Shown: positions 21,441-31,855 of the stretch, in pieces
How positions within the stretch are numbered: position 1 is the stretch's first letter
Layout: every line of letters starts with the position of its first letter
Source of the DNA: Eretmocerus hayati
Taxonomy: Eukaryota > Arthropoda > Insecta > Hymenoptera > Aphelinidae
DNA: 64,000 nt
Reading direction: 5' to 3'
NCBI GenBank assembly: GCA_029851415.1
Contig: CM056743.1
Span: 73,863,186 to 73,927,185 of the forward strand
Notes under the pieces: model-generated
What the model saw: the letters and a program-made list of their open reading frames with translations, nothing else
Database searches by the model: none
What the model was told of the DNA's origin: nothing
Made by a program: the position numbers and the translations under genes

Positions 21441-24173
21441 TCAGGTGGGGCAACCCTTGTTTCTGTCCAAGTAAGGTGCGAGACGCTCTCCATTGACGAT
21501 CCGTCTCTTGTTTCTCGGTGTTTTCTGGATACAGAAGACGTTATCGTTGATTTTCTTCAGGACTTGGTACGGTCCATCCCAAGATGATTGTAGTTTGGGT
21601 GTTTTGCCGACCGATCTTTTTGGGCAATAGAACCAAACTCTCCGTCCTGCTTCGAACTTCTTCGTCTTCGCGTCCAAGTCGTAGCGTGCTTTCGTTCTCG
21701 CCCATTTGGTTGTCATTCTTTCTGAGATGGTGTACTCTCTGTAGTCTCCTTAGCAATTCTTGGCTATACCCAAGCGTAGATGTTCGAACGCTGTCCGGTG
21801 GTACTCCGTGAATCATGTCCAAAGGAAGACGAAGGTCTCGGCCGAGGTGGAGTTCGGCAGGTGTGAATCCAGTGCTCTCATTCTGGGAAGATCTAAATGC
21901 CAGTAGGAAGAACGGTATCAGCTTATCCCAGTCTTTTTGGTTTTCTGAAACGAACAATGAGAGATACTGGAGGATCGATCTATTTAGTCTTTCGACCATT
22001 CCGTTAGACTGTGGGTGTAATGGCGTGGTTCTGGATTTGAACCCAACTTATCAGTCACCTTTTTGAACAGCCTAGACTCGAAATTCCTTCCCTGATCTGT
22101 GTGGATTTCTAGAGGAACGCGTGAGTCCGGAGTAATGTTATTGACCAGTGCGTCAGCTACAGATTCTGCTCTAACATTCGATAATGCGACAACCCAAGCC
22201 CATCTCGTGAAGCAATCGACAGCTACTAGCAAGTACCTATTTCCCGATGATGATTGTGGAAACGGTCCCAGGATGTCTATTTGAATTCTCTCTGACGGCG
22301 CACCCACATTATAAATCTTTAAATTCCCTTGACCACTGCTTTGTGGGCCTTTTTTACTTATGCATACATCACACGTTCTGCAGTACTCTTCCACATCCTT
22401 ACGACAACGGTCCCAATAAAATAAACGGCGTATTTTCATCGGAGTCTTCTTCTGACCGAAATGGCCACCACCAGGAGAATCATGGGCTTCTCTCAAAACG
22501 ACCGAAACTTTTGATCTAGGCACCACCAAAAGATCAGTACTCGTTTCAAGGTCAGTGAACTCCCATCGTCTATATGAAATTTCGTTTTTGAGAACCAATG
22601 AATCCCACTGTTGGATATAAAATTTCAAACTGGAACTCTGGGAAGATATAGTTTCCCATGTCGGTTTCTCATTAGATTTTTTGTATTCTATGACTTCCTG
22701 TAGAACTTGATCTGCATGTTGCGCATCTCTCCACTCGATTTCGTTCCCCTGTGACAACTGGATCCGACCTAAAGTGTGATGTGAGTCATATCTAGCTTCT
22801 AGATTATTATAATATTTGCACGATGATTCTTCGCATGGTCTGCGAGACAGCGAGTCTGCGTTGCCGTGAGACGCGCCTTCCCTATGAATTATTTCAAAAT
22901 CAAATTTGCTCAGCTCTCCAACCCACCTCGCGAGTTGTCCATTCAAATCCTTAAAAGATAGCAACCATTTCAAAGCACTATGATCAGTTCTTACTGTAAA
23001 TTTCTTTCCTATCAAATAATGTGCGAAATTTTTATCGGATTCCACAACAGCCAGTAGCTCACGTTGGGTCACACAGTAATTTCTTTCCGATTTGCTGAAA
23101 ATTTTACTAAAAAAGCTAATAAGTCGTTCCTTTCCTCCGTGTATTTGAGACAGCACTGCACCCAGCCCATGCCCTGAAGCATCAGCATCCAGAATGAACT
23201 CGGCATCCAAATCAGGATATCCTAAAATTGGAGGAGAACTTAACGCTGTTTTGAGTTTCATAAACGCATCTTCACATTCGGGTGTCCAAATAAAAATGGC
23301 TGCTTGCCCTGTTAAAGCATACAAAGGTTTAGCGATTGCCAAAAAATGTCGGACGAATTTCCTGCAGTACGACGCTAAACCAAGCAAACTCAAAACCTGT
23401 TTCTTATTTTTCGGTGTCGGCCAATTTACAATGCTGAGAACTTTGTCAGGATCTGCTCGCACTCCTTCTACTGAAATGATATGTCCTAATTACAAGACTT
23501 CAAGTTTGAAAAAATGACATTTTTCGCGTTCAACTTTAAATTTGCATCTCTGAATCTAGAGAGAACGATCGTAAGGTTCTCAATCATTCTTCCGAACGTG
23601 TTTGCTTTGACAATGACGTCATCTAGACAAACCATGCAAATTATGTTGATCAGATTGGACAGCACTTCTTCCATCAATCTTTCGAAAACTGCAGGTGCAT
23701 TACAAAGACCAAATGCCATAACTTCGAATTCCCATAATCCATTGCCTATTGAGAACTCGGTTTTCTCCTTATCATCTGGCCGAATCCGGATTTGCCAGTA
23801 TCCTGAATTTTGAATCGAGCGTAGAAAACAAAGAATCGCCTTTCAAAGTATCCAGAATCTCGTCGATTTTCGGCAATGGGTTAGAGTCCTTCCTGGTCAC
23901 AGCATTGAGTCTACGGTAATCAACGCAAAATCTAATAGACCCATCTTTCTTAATCTTTATGACCACTGGCGAACACCAAGAACTTTTGGATTTGCTTATC
24001 ACCCCGTCTCTCTTCATTTCCTCTATCACCTTTTCTACTTTGCTTCTCAAATGCATAGGAATTCGACGAATTTGCTGTTTGATGGGTTTTGAATCCACCA
24101 CTCCGATTTTATGCTCTCTCAAATGATTTGAATCATTTGAGAAAGAAATCGAGAATAGATCTCGATAGATCAT
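21441..24173 (-). pseudogene. Outer Gypsy pol: RT, RNase H, integrase
   Basis: Five overlapping frame segments read in order on the minus strand. RT N-terminus 24173-23772: KIGVVDSKPIKQQIRR, WCSPVVIKIKKDGSIRFC, LPKIDEIL. RT palm 23719-23486: MAFGLCNAPAVFERLM and CLDDVIV, the catalytic box. Thumb, RNase H and integrase 23462-21984: FILDADASGHGLGAVLS, YCVTQRELLAVV and TDHSALKWLL (RNase H), then HDSPGGGH with CRTCDVC (HHCC finger), QIDILGPF and HTDQGRNF. The catalytic Glu is in 21999-21541 (MVERLNRSILQYL). The C-terminal KTPKLQSSWDGPYQVL lies in 21716-21441. At least four frameshifts; the D-D-E residues survive. The upstream end is cut by the foldback insert. Confidence 0.88.
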
Positions 24174-27100
24174 ATTTCGTTTCGTTTCTCAACAACCCCG
24201 GAACGTTTTGTTTCTTCTCGATTCGTTAGTTAATAACGAAACAAATCTCACTTCGATTTCGTTTCGGTAGGGAATTTCGAAAGTGTAACGAAACTAAAAG
24301 AGTTCCGTTTCGTTTCAGTCTTGGTTTCCGGATCAATATAAGAATTTTGTTTCGGTTCATTTCGTATCGTTACAGGAAAAGCGAAACAAAAATGACATCC
24401 AATAAAGTTATTAGATAACGAAACAGTATCATAAAACTTCCGTTTCGTTTCGGTTTTCTGCGAGTCTGAGGCATTTAGATTCGTTTCGTTTCGTTTTTTT
24501 TGTAACGAAACAAAACTCGCCTCAATTTCGTTTAAGTAGAGAATAACGGAAGTGTAACGAAACTAAAAGAGTTTCGTGTCGTTTTATGCTACGTTTAAGG
24601 ATCAATGTGAGACTTTCGTTTCGGTTCAATTCGTTCCGTTACAGGAGAAACGAAACATGATGGAAATCCAATAACGTTATGAGATAACGAAACGATATCA
24701 TGAAACCTTCGTTTCGTTTCGGCCCTCAATTAGTTCGAGGCGGTTGGATTCGTTTCGTTTCGTTTCTTCTGTAACGAAACGAAACTCGCGTGAATTGCGT
24801 TTCGGTAGAGAATAACGAAAGTGTAACGAAACTAAAAGAGTTTCGTTTCGTTTCAGGCTTGGTTTCCGGATGAATGTTAGATTTGCGCTTCGGTTTATTT
24901 CGTTTCGTCACAGAAGACACGAAACAGAAATGACATCTAATAACGTTATTTGATAACGAAACGATATCATGAAACTTTCGTTTTGTTTCGTTTCATCTTC
25001 AACGAAACGAAATCTGCCTCAATTACGTTTCGGGAGAGAATAACGAAAGTGTAACAAAACCAAAAGAGCTCCGATTGGTTTTATACTTTGTGTTCATTCC
25101 ACGCCAGGGCAAGAATACTCGTCCTGAACTTCTCTCGGATAGCTCCCAAATCGTTCAGTTCTGAGTCACTCACGACAGCGCGAATCAGAGCTGTGATGAT
25201 TTCCTTAAAGATAGTTGAACTAACATTACCAGTAATTGATGTTACCATGATAAGGAAGCGGTTGGAAATCGAAAATCCATGGGATCCGTGCATATCCCAG
25301 GTCAATGTATCTATGTAGGAATAAAACCATAAACATGTTCGAACCAAGCTGAAATTTCTCAGTTGAGAATTTTACGGGCCGAAAGATGCGGATCCTCCTT
25401 CAGAAAATCAATATTCTTCTATCAACAGCTAGTCGTATCACTGCATGGATGTATTCGAAGTTGCAAAAAACACGGTAATCGATGGGCACCAAAAAACCGA
25501 TTGTAGGATATACCCTCGAAGGACCGGGTGGATACAATATTTTCGTGATAGGTCTTCTCTATATTTGTCAAGTAACTGAATTACACCGCGTATCAATACT
25601 ACGAGTCATCATGTAACATTGGTATTATTACGACTGGTGTGAGGGAGGAGCGCTCATTGAACTCGCCAGACTCAACAATCCAATAGCCAACGTTATCAAT
25701 GGTGTTTACAATTCCCTCTCTCGAGTCGGTTCCAGTAACTTCCTGCATGATTGTCTCAACTTTGAAATTGCTCGTCCATGACAGACAACAAATTCGTGTC
25801 TCTTCGAGAGAATAGCCTCTTTGATTCATAAATTTCTCTCCGTTTTCATCTTTCAAGATGAGTGCTGATAGCTTTCGAACTCTCTACCCTCTGTGACATG
25901 ACCGTCGGTCTTATGTTCGAAGATTCCTCTGTCTTATTATATATGAGTAGTTCCATAGAAACTTTGGAATAATGTGTGCCTGCTCGTACAAACCCTAAAA
26001 ACGCTTGACAAAAGAACCTGAAAAGCCATTTTCGTTGTGTTTTCCGGTGCCTTTTTTGGCGCGATCGTTTGTTTTTTGATCCAGAGCTATCCAAAAAAGT
26101 TATCATCATGAAAGAGGTCAAAATGTCAATTCCGTGCCCTGTGGTTCTCCATTATTCTGACCTTAGTGAGTATGAAGCATCGCGGTGAAGCTCACTCGGC
26201 ATTCGGGAGGGCAATCGTGTCAAACATAATGCTATCAAGCACCAAATAGCACTGCTATAAGAGCACAAACACCACTTTTTCGTGCATGACGAGCACGTAC
26301 ATTTTGTGGCGCAATTTCACTTGAAATTCTACTCCCTCACTTTCTCTCGATGGAAGTATATTAGCCCCATTCCAGAACCCCGCGAACTAATTTAGGAATT
26401 GGTCAAGCGCAACTTTTCCATGCCTCAGAATTTCAGAAAAAATTGATTTTCATACTTCGCGGAGCTCTTTCCCGCAAGAATCTGTATTTGCTAAATTTTT
26501 TGTTCAGTTCCGTGCCTATACTAGTGCGATCCTCGATCACGAGACTACGGAGGTGCTAGTCAGTTCTTTTCGAACTATTTGATGGCCAAATGGAAACCCC
26601 AGAAGCTCAAGACCGTAGCTGAAACCATTTGTCCGTAAGATCAATTTTAGAGCCAAATGTCAGGTTCCGTGCCGTACCTCAAAATGTCAGGTTTCGTGCC
26701 CACTATCGCGTTATCTTTGTTATACTTATGGTACTCATGAGTTGAAATTTTTTCGTTCGTGCGCGATTCAATTTATGCTTTATATGTTCCAAAAAGTCGG
26801 AGAATCCATTTTAGAACCCTCGGAAGTGAGATATGGGGTTGGCACATTTTCGACTCTCAAATATCAAAGTTCAAACGGAACTACTCATATACAAGATAAA
26901 ACGAGGTCAAACGTCTCGAACTCATTGGAAACCGAAACGAAATAAAACTGTCATAGTTTCGTTTAGATATAAGATAACGAAATCATATGCCCATTTCGTT
27001 TCATTTCTTCTCTCATAGAACGAGACTACTTTCTCAAAATTCTCACATTGATCCTTAAACGTAGCACGAAACGAAACAAAACTCTTTTCGTTTTCTTACA

Positions 27101-27765
27101 CTTTCGTTATTCTCTACCGAAACTAAGTTGAGGCGAGTTTCGTGTCGTTACAGAAGAAACGAAACGAAACGAATCCAAACGCCTCAAACTCACACAAACC
27201 GAAACGAAATGAAAGTTTCATGATATCATCTCGTTATCTGATAACATTACTGGGTGTCATTTATGTTTTCTCATTCTGCAACGAAACGAAATTCTTACAT
27301 AGTTCCGGGAACCAAGCCTGAAACGAAATGAAACCAAACCAAACGCCCCGAACTTATTGGGGATCGAAATTAAACGAAAGTTTCATGATATCGTTTCGTT
27401 ATCTAATAACTTTATTGGATTTCCATTATGTTTCGTTTTTTCTGTAACGGAACGAATCGAACCGGAACGAAATTCTCATATTGATCCTTGAACGTAGCAC
27501 GAAACGAAACGAAACTCTTTTAGTTTCGTAACACTTTCGTTATTTTCTACCGCAACAAAATTAAGGCGAGTTTCGTTTTTTTACAGAAGAAACGAAACGA
27601 AACGAAACCAAACGCCTCAGACTCACAGAAAACCGAAACGAAACGAAAGTTTCATAACACCGTTTCGTTATCTAGTAACGTTATAAGTTGTCATATTCGT
27701 TCCGTTTCTCTCTCGTGAAACGTAATAGAAGCAGGACTTAGAATCGTTTCGTTTCTTGGAACGCC
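24130..27765. mobile_element. Foldback element with CGAAACG-rich tandem arms
   Basis: The left arm (about 24175-25080) holds tandem units with period about 268 bp: gtaacgaaactaaaagagtt recurs near 24286, 24554 and 24822, with gataacgaaacg and cgtttcgtttcg between. The right arm (about 26890-27765) contains the same units inverted (aactcttttagtttcgt, cattgatccttaaacgtagc). It splits the outer Gypsy pol between the protease side (ends about 27766) and the RT side (starts about 24130). A small palindrome, ctcaaatgatttgaatcatttgag region, marks the left junction; no clean target duplication could be set. The tandem-in-arm build is typical of foldback elements. Confidence 0.75.
25081..26889 (-). 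other. Unique core of the CGAAACG foldback element
   Basis: About 1.8 kb between the arms. Minus-strand open frames at 26121-25846, 25856-25599 and 25347-25081 follow one another but show no domain that I recognise. Foldback cores sometimes carry unrelated genes, so a decayed passenger gene is possible. On the plus strand the phrase atgtcaggttccgtgcc recurs imperfectly at about 26656 and 26686. Confidence 0.35.
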
Positions 27766-28406
27766 CTGCTCAGATCACACCTACCTGTTTCCTCACCGTG
27801 AGAGAATTGCGTCTGGTGTTGTAACAAAAATGTATAGAATTGATTTTTCTCATCCGGAGTCAACCCAACGGAATCGCGTTCGAAAACTTCAAGAAGAAAA
27901 GTGGGAAGTACTCCTGGAGCTTGAAACGTTCTATCAACCTCCGGCGATTCCGATAGAATCCTACCTATAAGTGTTCCTCCAAGATCAACTTCGCGCGACT
28001 GGTCTGAGGATGTAGATGTACCTAGAATAACCTCATCAATTGCCGTCGTGACGCCTACTCTCTCAAGAAAATTCGTACCCAGAATGCAATCATCTTCCAT
28101 ATCAGCAACATAAACTGATTGACTTAGCTTATGAATACCAACTTCTACTTGAACCGACGTTCTACAAATAGTTCTCACTTCTCTCCCGTTAGATATCTCA
28201 AAATCGGAAAATTACTGGTTGTTCGGATTTTCCCATTCACCATGAATCTTTTACTAATGATTGACGCATCTGATCCAGAATCAATTCTGAAATCACAAGG
28301 CATGCCGTCCAATGAACCTAGATAGCAGTTAGCCCCGCTAGAACTCCCAGTAATTCTCCTCATTCTCCCAAAACCAGAGCCACTCATTGAGTTTTTGCCG
28401 AGGACT
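27766..28406 (-). pseudogene. Outer Gypsy protease and linker
   Basis: Two minus-strand frames with a shift near 28175. The upstream one (to 28175) reads GMPCDFRIDSGSDASIIS, where DSG is the retroviral-type aspartic protease motif. The downstream one (28178-27766) has DMEDDCILGTNFL, matching the protease's second conserved block (hydrophobic-L-G-x-x-F/W-L), then LTPDEKNQFYTFLLQH, the usual linker that leads into RT. It stops at the foldback insert. The 5' side is cut by the inner LTR element. Confidence 0.8.
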
Positions 28407-30005
28407 TGTGACAACCATAATCTCGAAAAATTTCGAAATTTATTTTGAGGATTTAAAGAAAAGTAACTTCATATAATTTCTATACAGTATTTCAAAATGT
28501 GTGCGCTCACAAGCCGATAATGTCACTCACTGTTTACCCCCCAGTCCAGCTGAGCCTCGCGAGCTCACTTGTCATATATATAGAAGATATATATACGTAA
28601 TTACATATACATATATACGATTATACATAGAAAATTCTATGATTTTCTATTCAAGATTTTGTGAAATTCATTCAATCAATTCTAAAAAATCTTTTCGTCA
28701 TCTAGTTCTAGGATTCATTATTTTCATAGTACTCATGAAAAAATTCTAAAATTCAATGCCTTATTTGCAATATTCAATTTTACAAAGTTCAAGCTTTTGT
28801 AAAATTGTATGTAAAATAGATTCTTTCAGACTAACTAGTGGTTCTAATACGCATCAAGCTAGAACGTAGTTATTTCGACTTATTTTGATGAAATATAGAT
28901 TTTTTACCAACGATTTTGATAATATTGTCTAAATAATTATTTTATTGTGAAATACTGTAAGAAACCTAATATATCGTCAATTTAGGGTGATATATTGACC
29001 ATATATGTCACTATTGACGAATATTACGAAGAACTCCAAAGATCTGTGGCATTTCGAAGTGAATTTACGAGTGCATCAATAAAACACGTGTCTTCGATCA
29101 ACTTCTAGGAAGTTCTATATAATTATCTCAAAATTATCTTTTATTCATTACACTCAATTGAGATTTTTATTTGGAATAATATGTGTTGGAATCGATGCAA
29201 TTTTGATAGCTTTCAAATATGTTTATAGTAGGACTAACAGAGCTTTTCAGTTTTAATGAATAATTACGGTGCATATGAATAAATTATCTTCAGAATGTTC
29301 TGGAACTCTGAGGACTGAGTATAAATAGAGCCCTGACCAGGTGCTCGAGGATTCTGCCTTTCAGTCGAAAATCAGCTCACGAAGCGAATAAATCGAAGTC
29401 CTCAGGGTTCCATATATAATCTTATGATTGTAATGGAATCTTGAATAAAATCGATTATATATACATATATTCTCTTTGTGTGCTTATTGCTGTGGGTAAT
29501 CCTAAGTGCTCCAAGTGCATGATGGAACCCACAGTGTGAATATATAGTTGGCATAATCAAACCATTGGATTTTGCTGGTGATATATTGCAGGGCCCTGAT
29601 CCCCTGTATTTGTTATCAGCAAGACCCACTGAAATAAAAGTTACGTGTAAAACAGGTCAAGAAGGTGCCCTGATCCACTGGATGGCTGTGTTTTGCCGTA
29701 ATAACATATTTATAGGATTTTCTTGGAATTAATGGGTGCCCTGATCCATCCATTAGTCTGAGACAAAACTATAAAAGATACAGAGATCGTACTATTGATT
29801 CCCAAGGAGGTGCCCTGATCCACCAAATTGGTTTGAGAATTGATAGTCGATTCCATCACCCTAAAAACCTGATCCTATCCCTGATAGCATTTGATTACTT
29901 CTGATCAAGTCATGAACTCTGATATCCGGCTCTCTCCCTAGATCCAGAGCCGGATAGACTACGCATACCTCCACCCTAATTATCCGAGGTATCGCGTCGG
30001 TCACA
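28407..30005 (+). repeat. 5' LTR of inner element
   Basis: Contains TATAAATA (29320-29327), an initiator-like TCAGT (29361-29365), AATAAA at 29387 and 29444, four spaced copies of a GTGCCCTGATCC word, and near the end a palindrome ccggctct/agagccgg (around 29930-29960). Confidence 0.92.
29590..29825 (+). repeat. Four spaced GGTGCCCTGATCCA words in the LTR
   Basis: The word starts near 29592, 29664, 29735 and 29809, so the spacing is about 71-74 bp. The DNA between copies is not conserved, which suggests a protein-binding or RNA motif and not a simple tandem repeat. The 3' LTR has the same four. Confidence 0.8.
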
Positions 30006-30007
30006 TA

Positions 30008-30025
30008 TGGCGCCCAGACAGGGAC
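30008..30025 (+). promoter_or_regulatory. Primer binding site, tRNA-Lys-like
   Basis: TGGCGCCCAGACAGGGAC begins two bases after the LTR. It matches the common tRNA-Lys primer site except for two neighbouring bases. Confidence 0.75.
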
Positions 30026-30185
30026 TTGACGAGTATGCAAGTGCATACAGAGATAAGGGACTATTCTGTTTCCACTTTCCCACAATAGCGCGTTTAGCCG
30101 CTGTGGTATGACATCCGCTCGTACAATCGAGCATTGCCCCCACTTCGCCTCTTATAGACTGCGTTTAGCTCGCTCGCAGGCAACA

Positions 30186-30257
30186 AGCTCACTGGTCTAG
30201 TGGCCAGCATACCGGACTCCCACGCGGTAGCACGGGGTTCGATTCCCGGACACTGAA
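30186..30257 (+). tRNA. tRNA-like sequence in the retroelement leader
   Basis: A-box TGGTCTAGTGG (30193-30203) and B-box GGTTCGATTCC (30236-30246) have the right sequence and spacing for an internal Pol III promoter. The body resembles tRNA-Glu/Gly, with an ACTCCCA anticodon-loop-like stretch. The acceptor stem does not pair and the T stem has a mismatch, so this is a tRNA pseudogene or a tRNA-derived SINE head, not a working tRNA. It sits between the PBS and gag. Confidence 0.55.
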
Positions 30258-30422
30258 AATTTTTAATTACATATTATCATTTTTTCGAACATATCTAATC
30301 ATAATAATGCATTACTAATTAAATGCAATTCGATTTTCAAGTTTAAAGTAAAAAAAAATTCATCCAAACTCATTTCGTTCAGAAAACGGCCCCAGTCAGT
30401 AGACAACGAAACATACTCGAGA

Positions 30423-31811
30423 GTGTTCAAAATGACTACTACACGGCGATCAATCGCGGACGATGACAGAGCTGATGTATCAGCTCAAGCATTACTAGAG
30501 CGCATTGAGAACCCGGTAGACGGAGTCGACGATACACAAAAAAACACTCGAGCATGGACAAGGGCTGTTACTGATGAGTTGAAAATACTGGATGATGAAC
30601 AAGCCCAGCTGTTCAATAGATTAAATAATCTCGAAAAATCACACGATGTACTATCCGAAATAAAAATTCTTGTAAAAGAAAACGAGAGTACCACTACAAC
30701 TTTAGAAAGTCCCATTAAGGAGAAAGATGAATTTCATCAAAAATTCGATTCCATTTTGGGGAGATTGAAAGAAAGTTCTGAAGGAAATGCCTTTCCGCGA
30801 CAAGAAAATAAAGCTTTCATAGACACCCTTGTAAAGTTGAACGAAAAGATCCAAATCCTGGAAAGTGAAAAGGACGAATTCAACAGATTCGTGGTGGAAT
30901 TAAGAGATGAGACCATCGCGGATTTGGAAAAAGATGTTACTTTTGGTCAACAGCCCATGAAGGACATTGGGGAGAGACAGCTAGAAATCTCCAAGCAACT
31001 CAAAGATTTAAAAAGACAATCGATGGGTTTTTCAGAACCCATAACTAGGAAATTAAAATTACCTTCTCCTATTTTTAAAGGAGAATTAGGACAAAGACCG
31101 GTACGTTTTTTGCGAGATTTTCGCAGGTACGTGGAAACCATGGCCTTGTATGAGCAAGAGCTCTCTCTATTAATTTCTAAATCTCTACAGGGGACAGCTA
31201 TCGGCTGGTTCCATTTACATGAAGAAGAAATCGTCTCTCTCGACGAATTTGAAATCAGATTCAAAGAGCAATTCTGGAACGAAAACGTAAAGCGTTCCAT
31301 GAAGCAGGAACTTGAATTTGGAAAATACTATTCCAACGGGAAAAAATCCCGTGTAGAATATGCCATTGAGCTATTTAACATCGCTCTCGAGTTAGACGAG
31401 ACGCGAGAAGATTCCGACATTGTAAATCAACTATGTCAACATTTTGAAAGAGAAGTAAGGGCAGCCATTCGTGTCAGTGCCGACAAATCAACAAGTGCTT
31501 TCTTCAATACTCTCGCTGATTTTGATAATAATGGCGCAAGAGCCAGAGTAAAACGCGCTCAGCAACAATCGAATCAATCAGACGAAAAGAAGAAGCCTCA
31601 AGAGTGGCAAACTCGAAGTTTGAGTTCGAGCACCACTGGAAAAGATCTTGAAAATCCACCCCAAAAACCAAAGCCCAAGCCTAGGACTCAAAAGCCTCCT
31701 GAGGCTAAAGAGGCTGAGAAATTGGCCAAGGCTGCGGCAAAGAACTACGAAAAGGACGTTGATGTCCTCAGCCTAGTTGAAGATGTTCAAAACTCGGAAA
31801 ACTCCCAATAG
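30423..31811 (+). CDS. Inner element Gag
   Basis: Intact 462-residue structural protein expected to assemble the virus-like particle. The N-terminal 180 residues are charged and rich in heptads (long coiled coil, e.g. LFNRLNNLEKSHDVLSEI). A capsid-like helical domain spans about 215-370 (LPSPIFKGELGQRPVRFL, LLISKSLQGTAIGWF, RFKEQFWNENVKRSM), matching the retrotransposon gag pattern. The C-terminus is Lys/Pro-rich (KPKPKPRTQKPPEAKEAEK) and likely binds RNA; there is no CCHC zinc knuckle. Two Met codons, at 30423 and 30432, could start it. Pol follows in another frame 44 bases later. Confidence 0.85.
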   Translation: MFKMTTTRRSIADDDRADVSAQALLERIENPVDGVDDTQKNTRAWTRAVTDELKILDDEQAQLFNRLNNLEKSHDVLSEIKILVKENESTTTTLESPIKEKDEFHQKFDSILGRLKESSEGNAFPRQENKAFIDTLVKLNEKIQILESEKDEFNRFVVELRDETIADLEKDVTFGQQPMKDIGERQLEISKQLKDLKRQSMGFSEPITRKLKLPSPIFKGELGQRPVRFLRDFRRYVETMALYEQELSLLISKSLQGTAIGWFHLHEEEIVSLDEFEIRFKEQFWNENVKRSMKQELEFGKYYSNGKKSRVEYAIELFNIALELDETREDSDIVNQLCQHFEREVRAAIRVSADKSTSAFFNTLADFDNNGARARVKRAQQQSNQSDEKKKPQEWQTRSLSSSTTGKDLENPPQKPKPKPRTQKPPEAKEAEKLAKAAAKNYEKDVDVLSLVEDVQNSENSQ

Positions 31812-31855
31812 TTGCATGTTCGTCCACGCAGCAACATGCAACTGAAGAAATCAAC

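Noticed and set aside
25599..26121. Core frames of the CGAAACG foldback element as a transposase
   Set aside because: No acidic triad, zinc finger or other transposase landmark could be seen.
30186..30257. Functional tRNA gene
   Set aside because: Acceptor ends do not pair and the T stem has a mismatch despite good A and B boxes.
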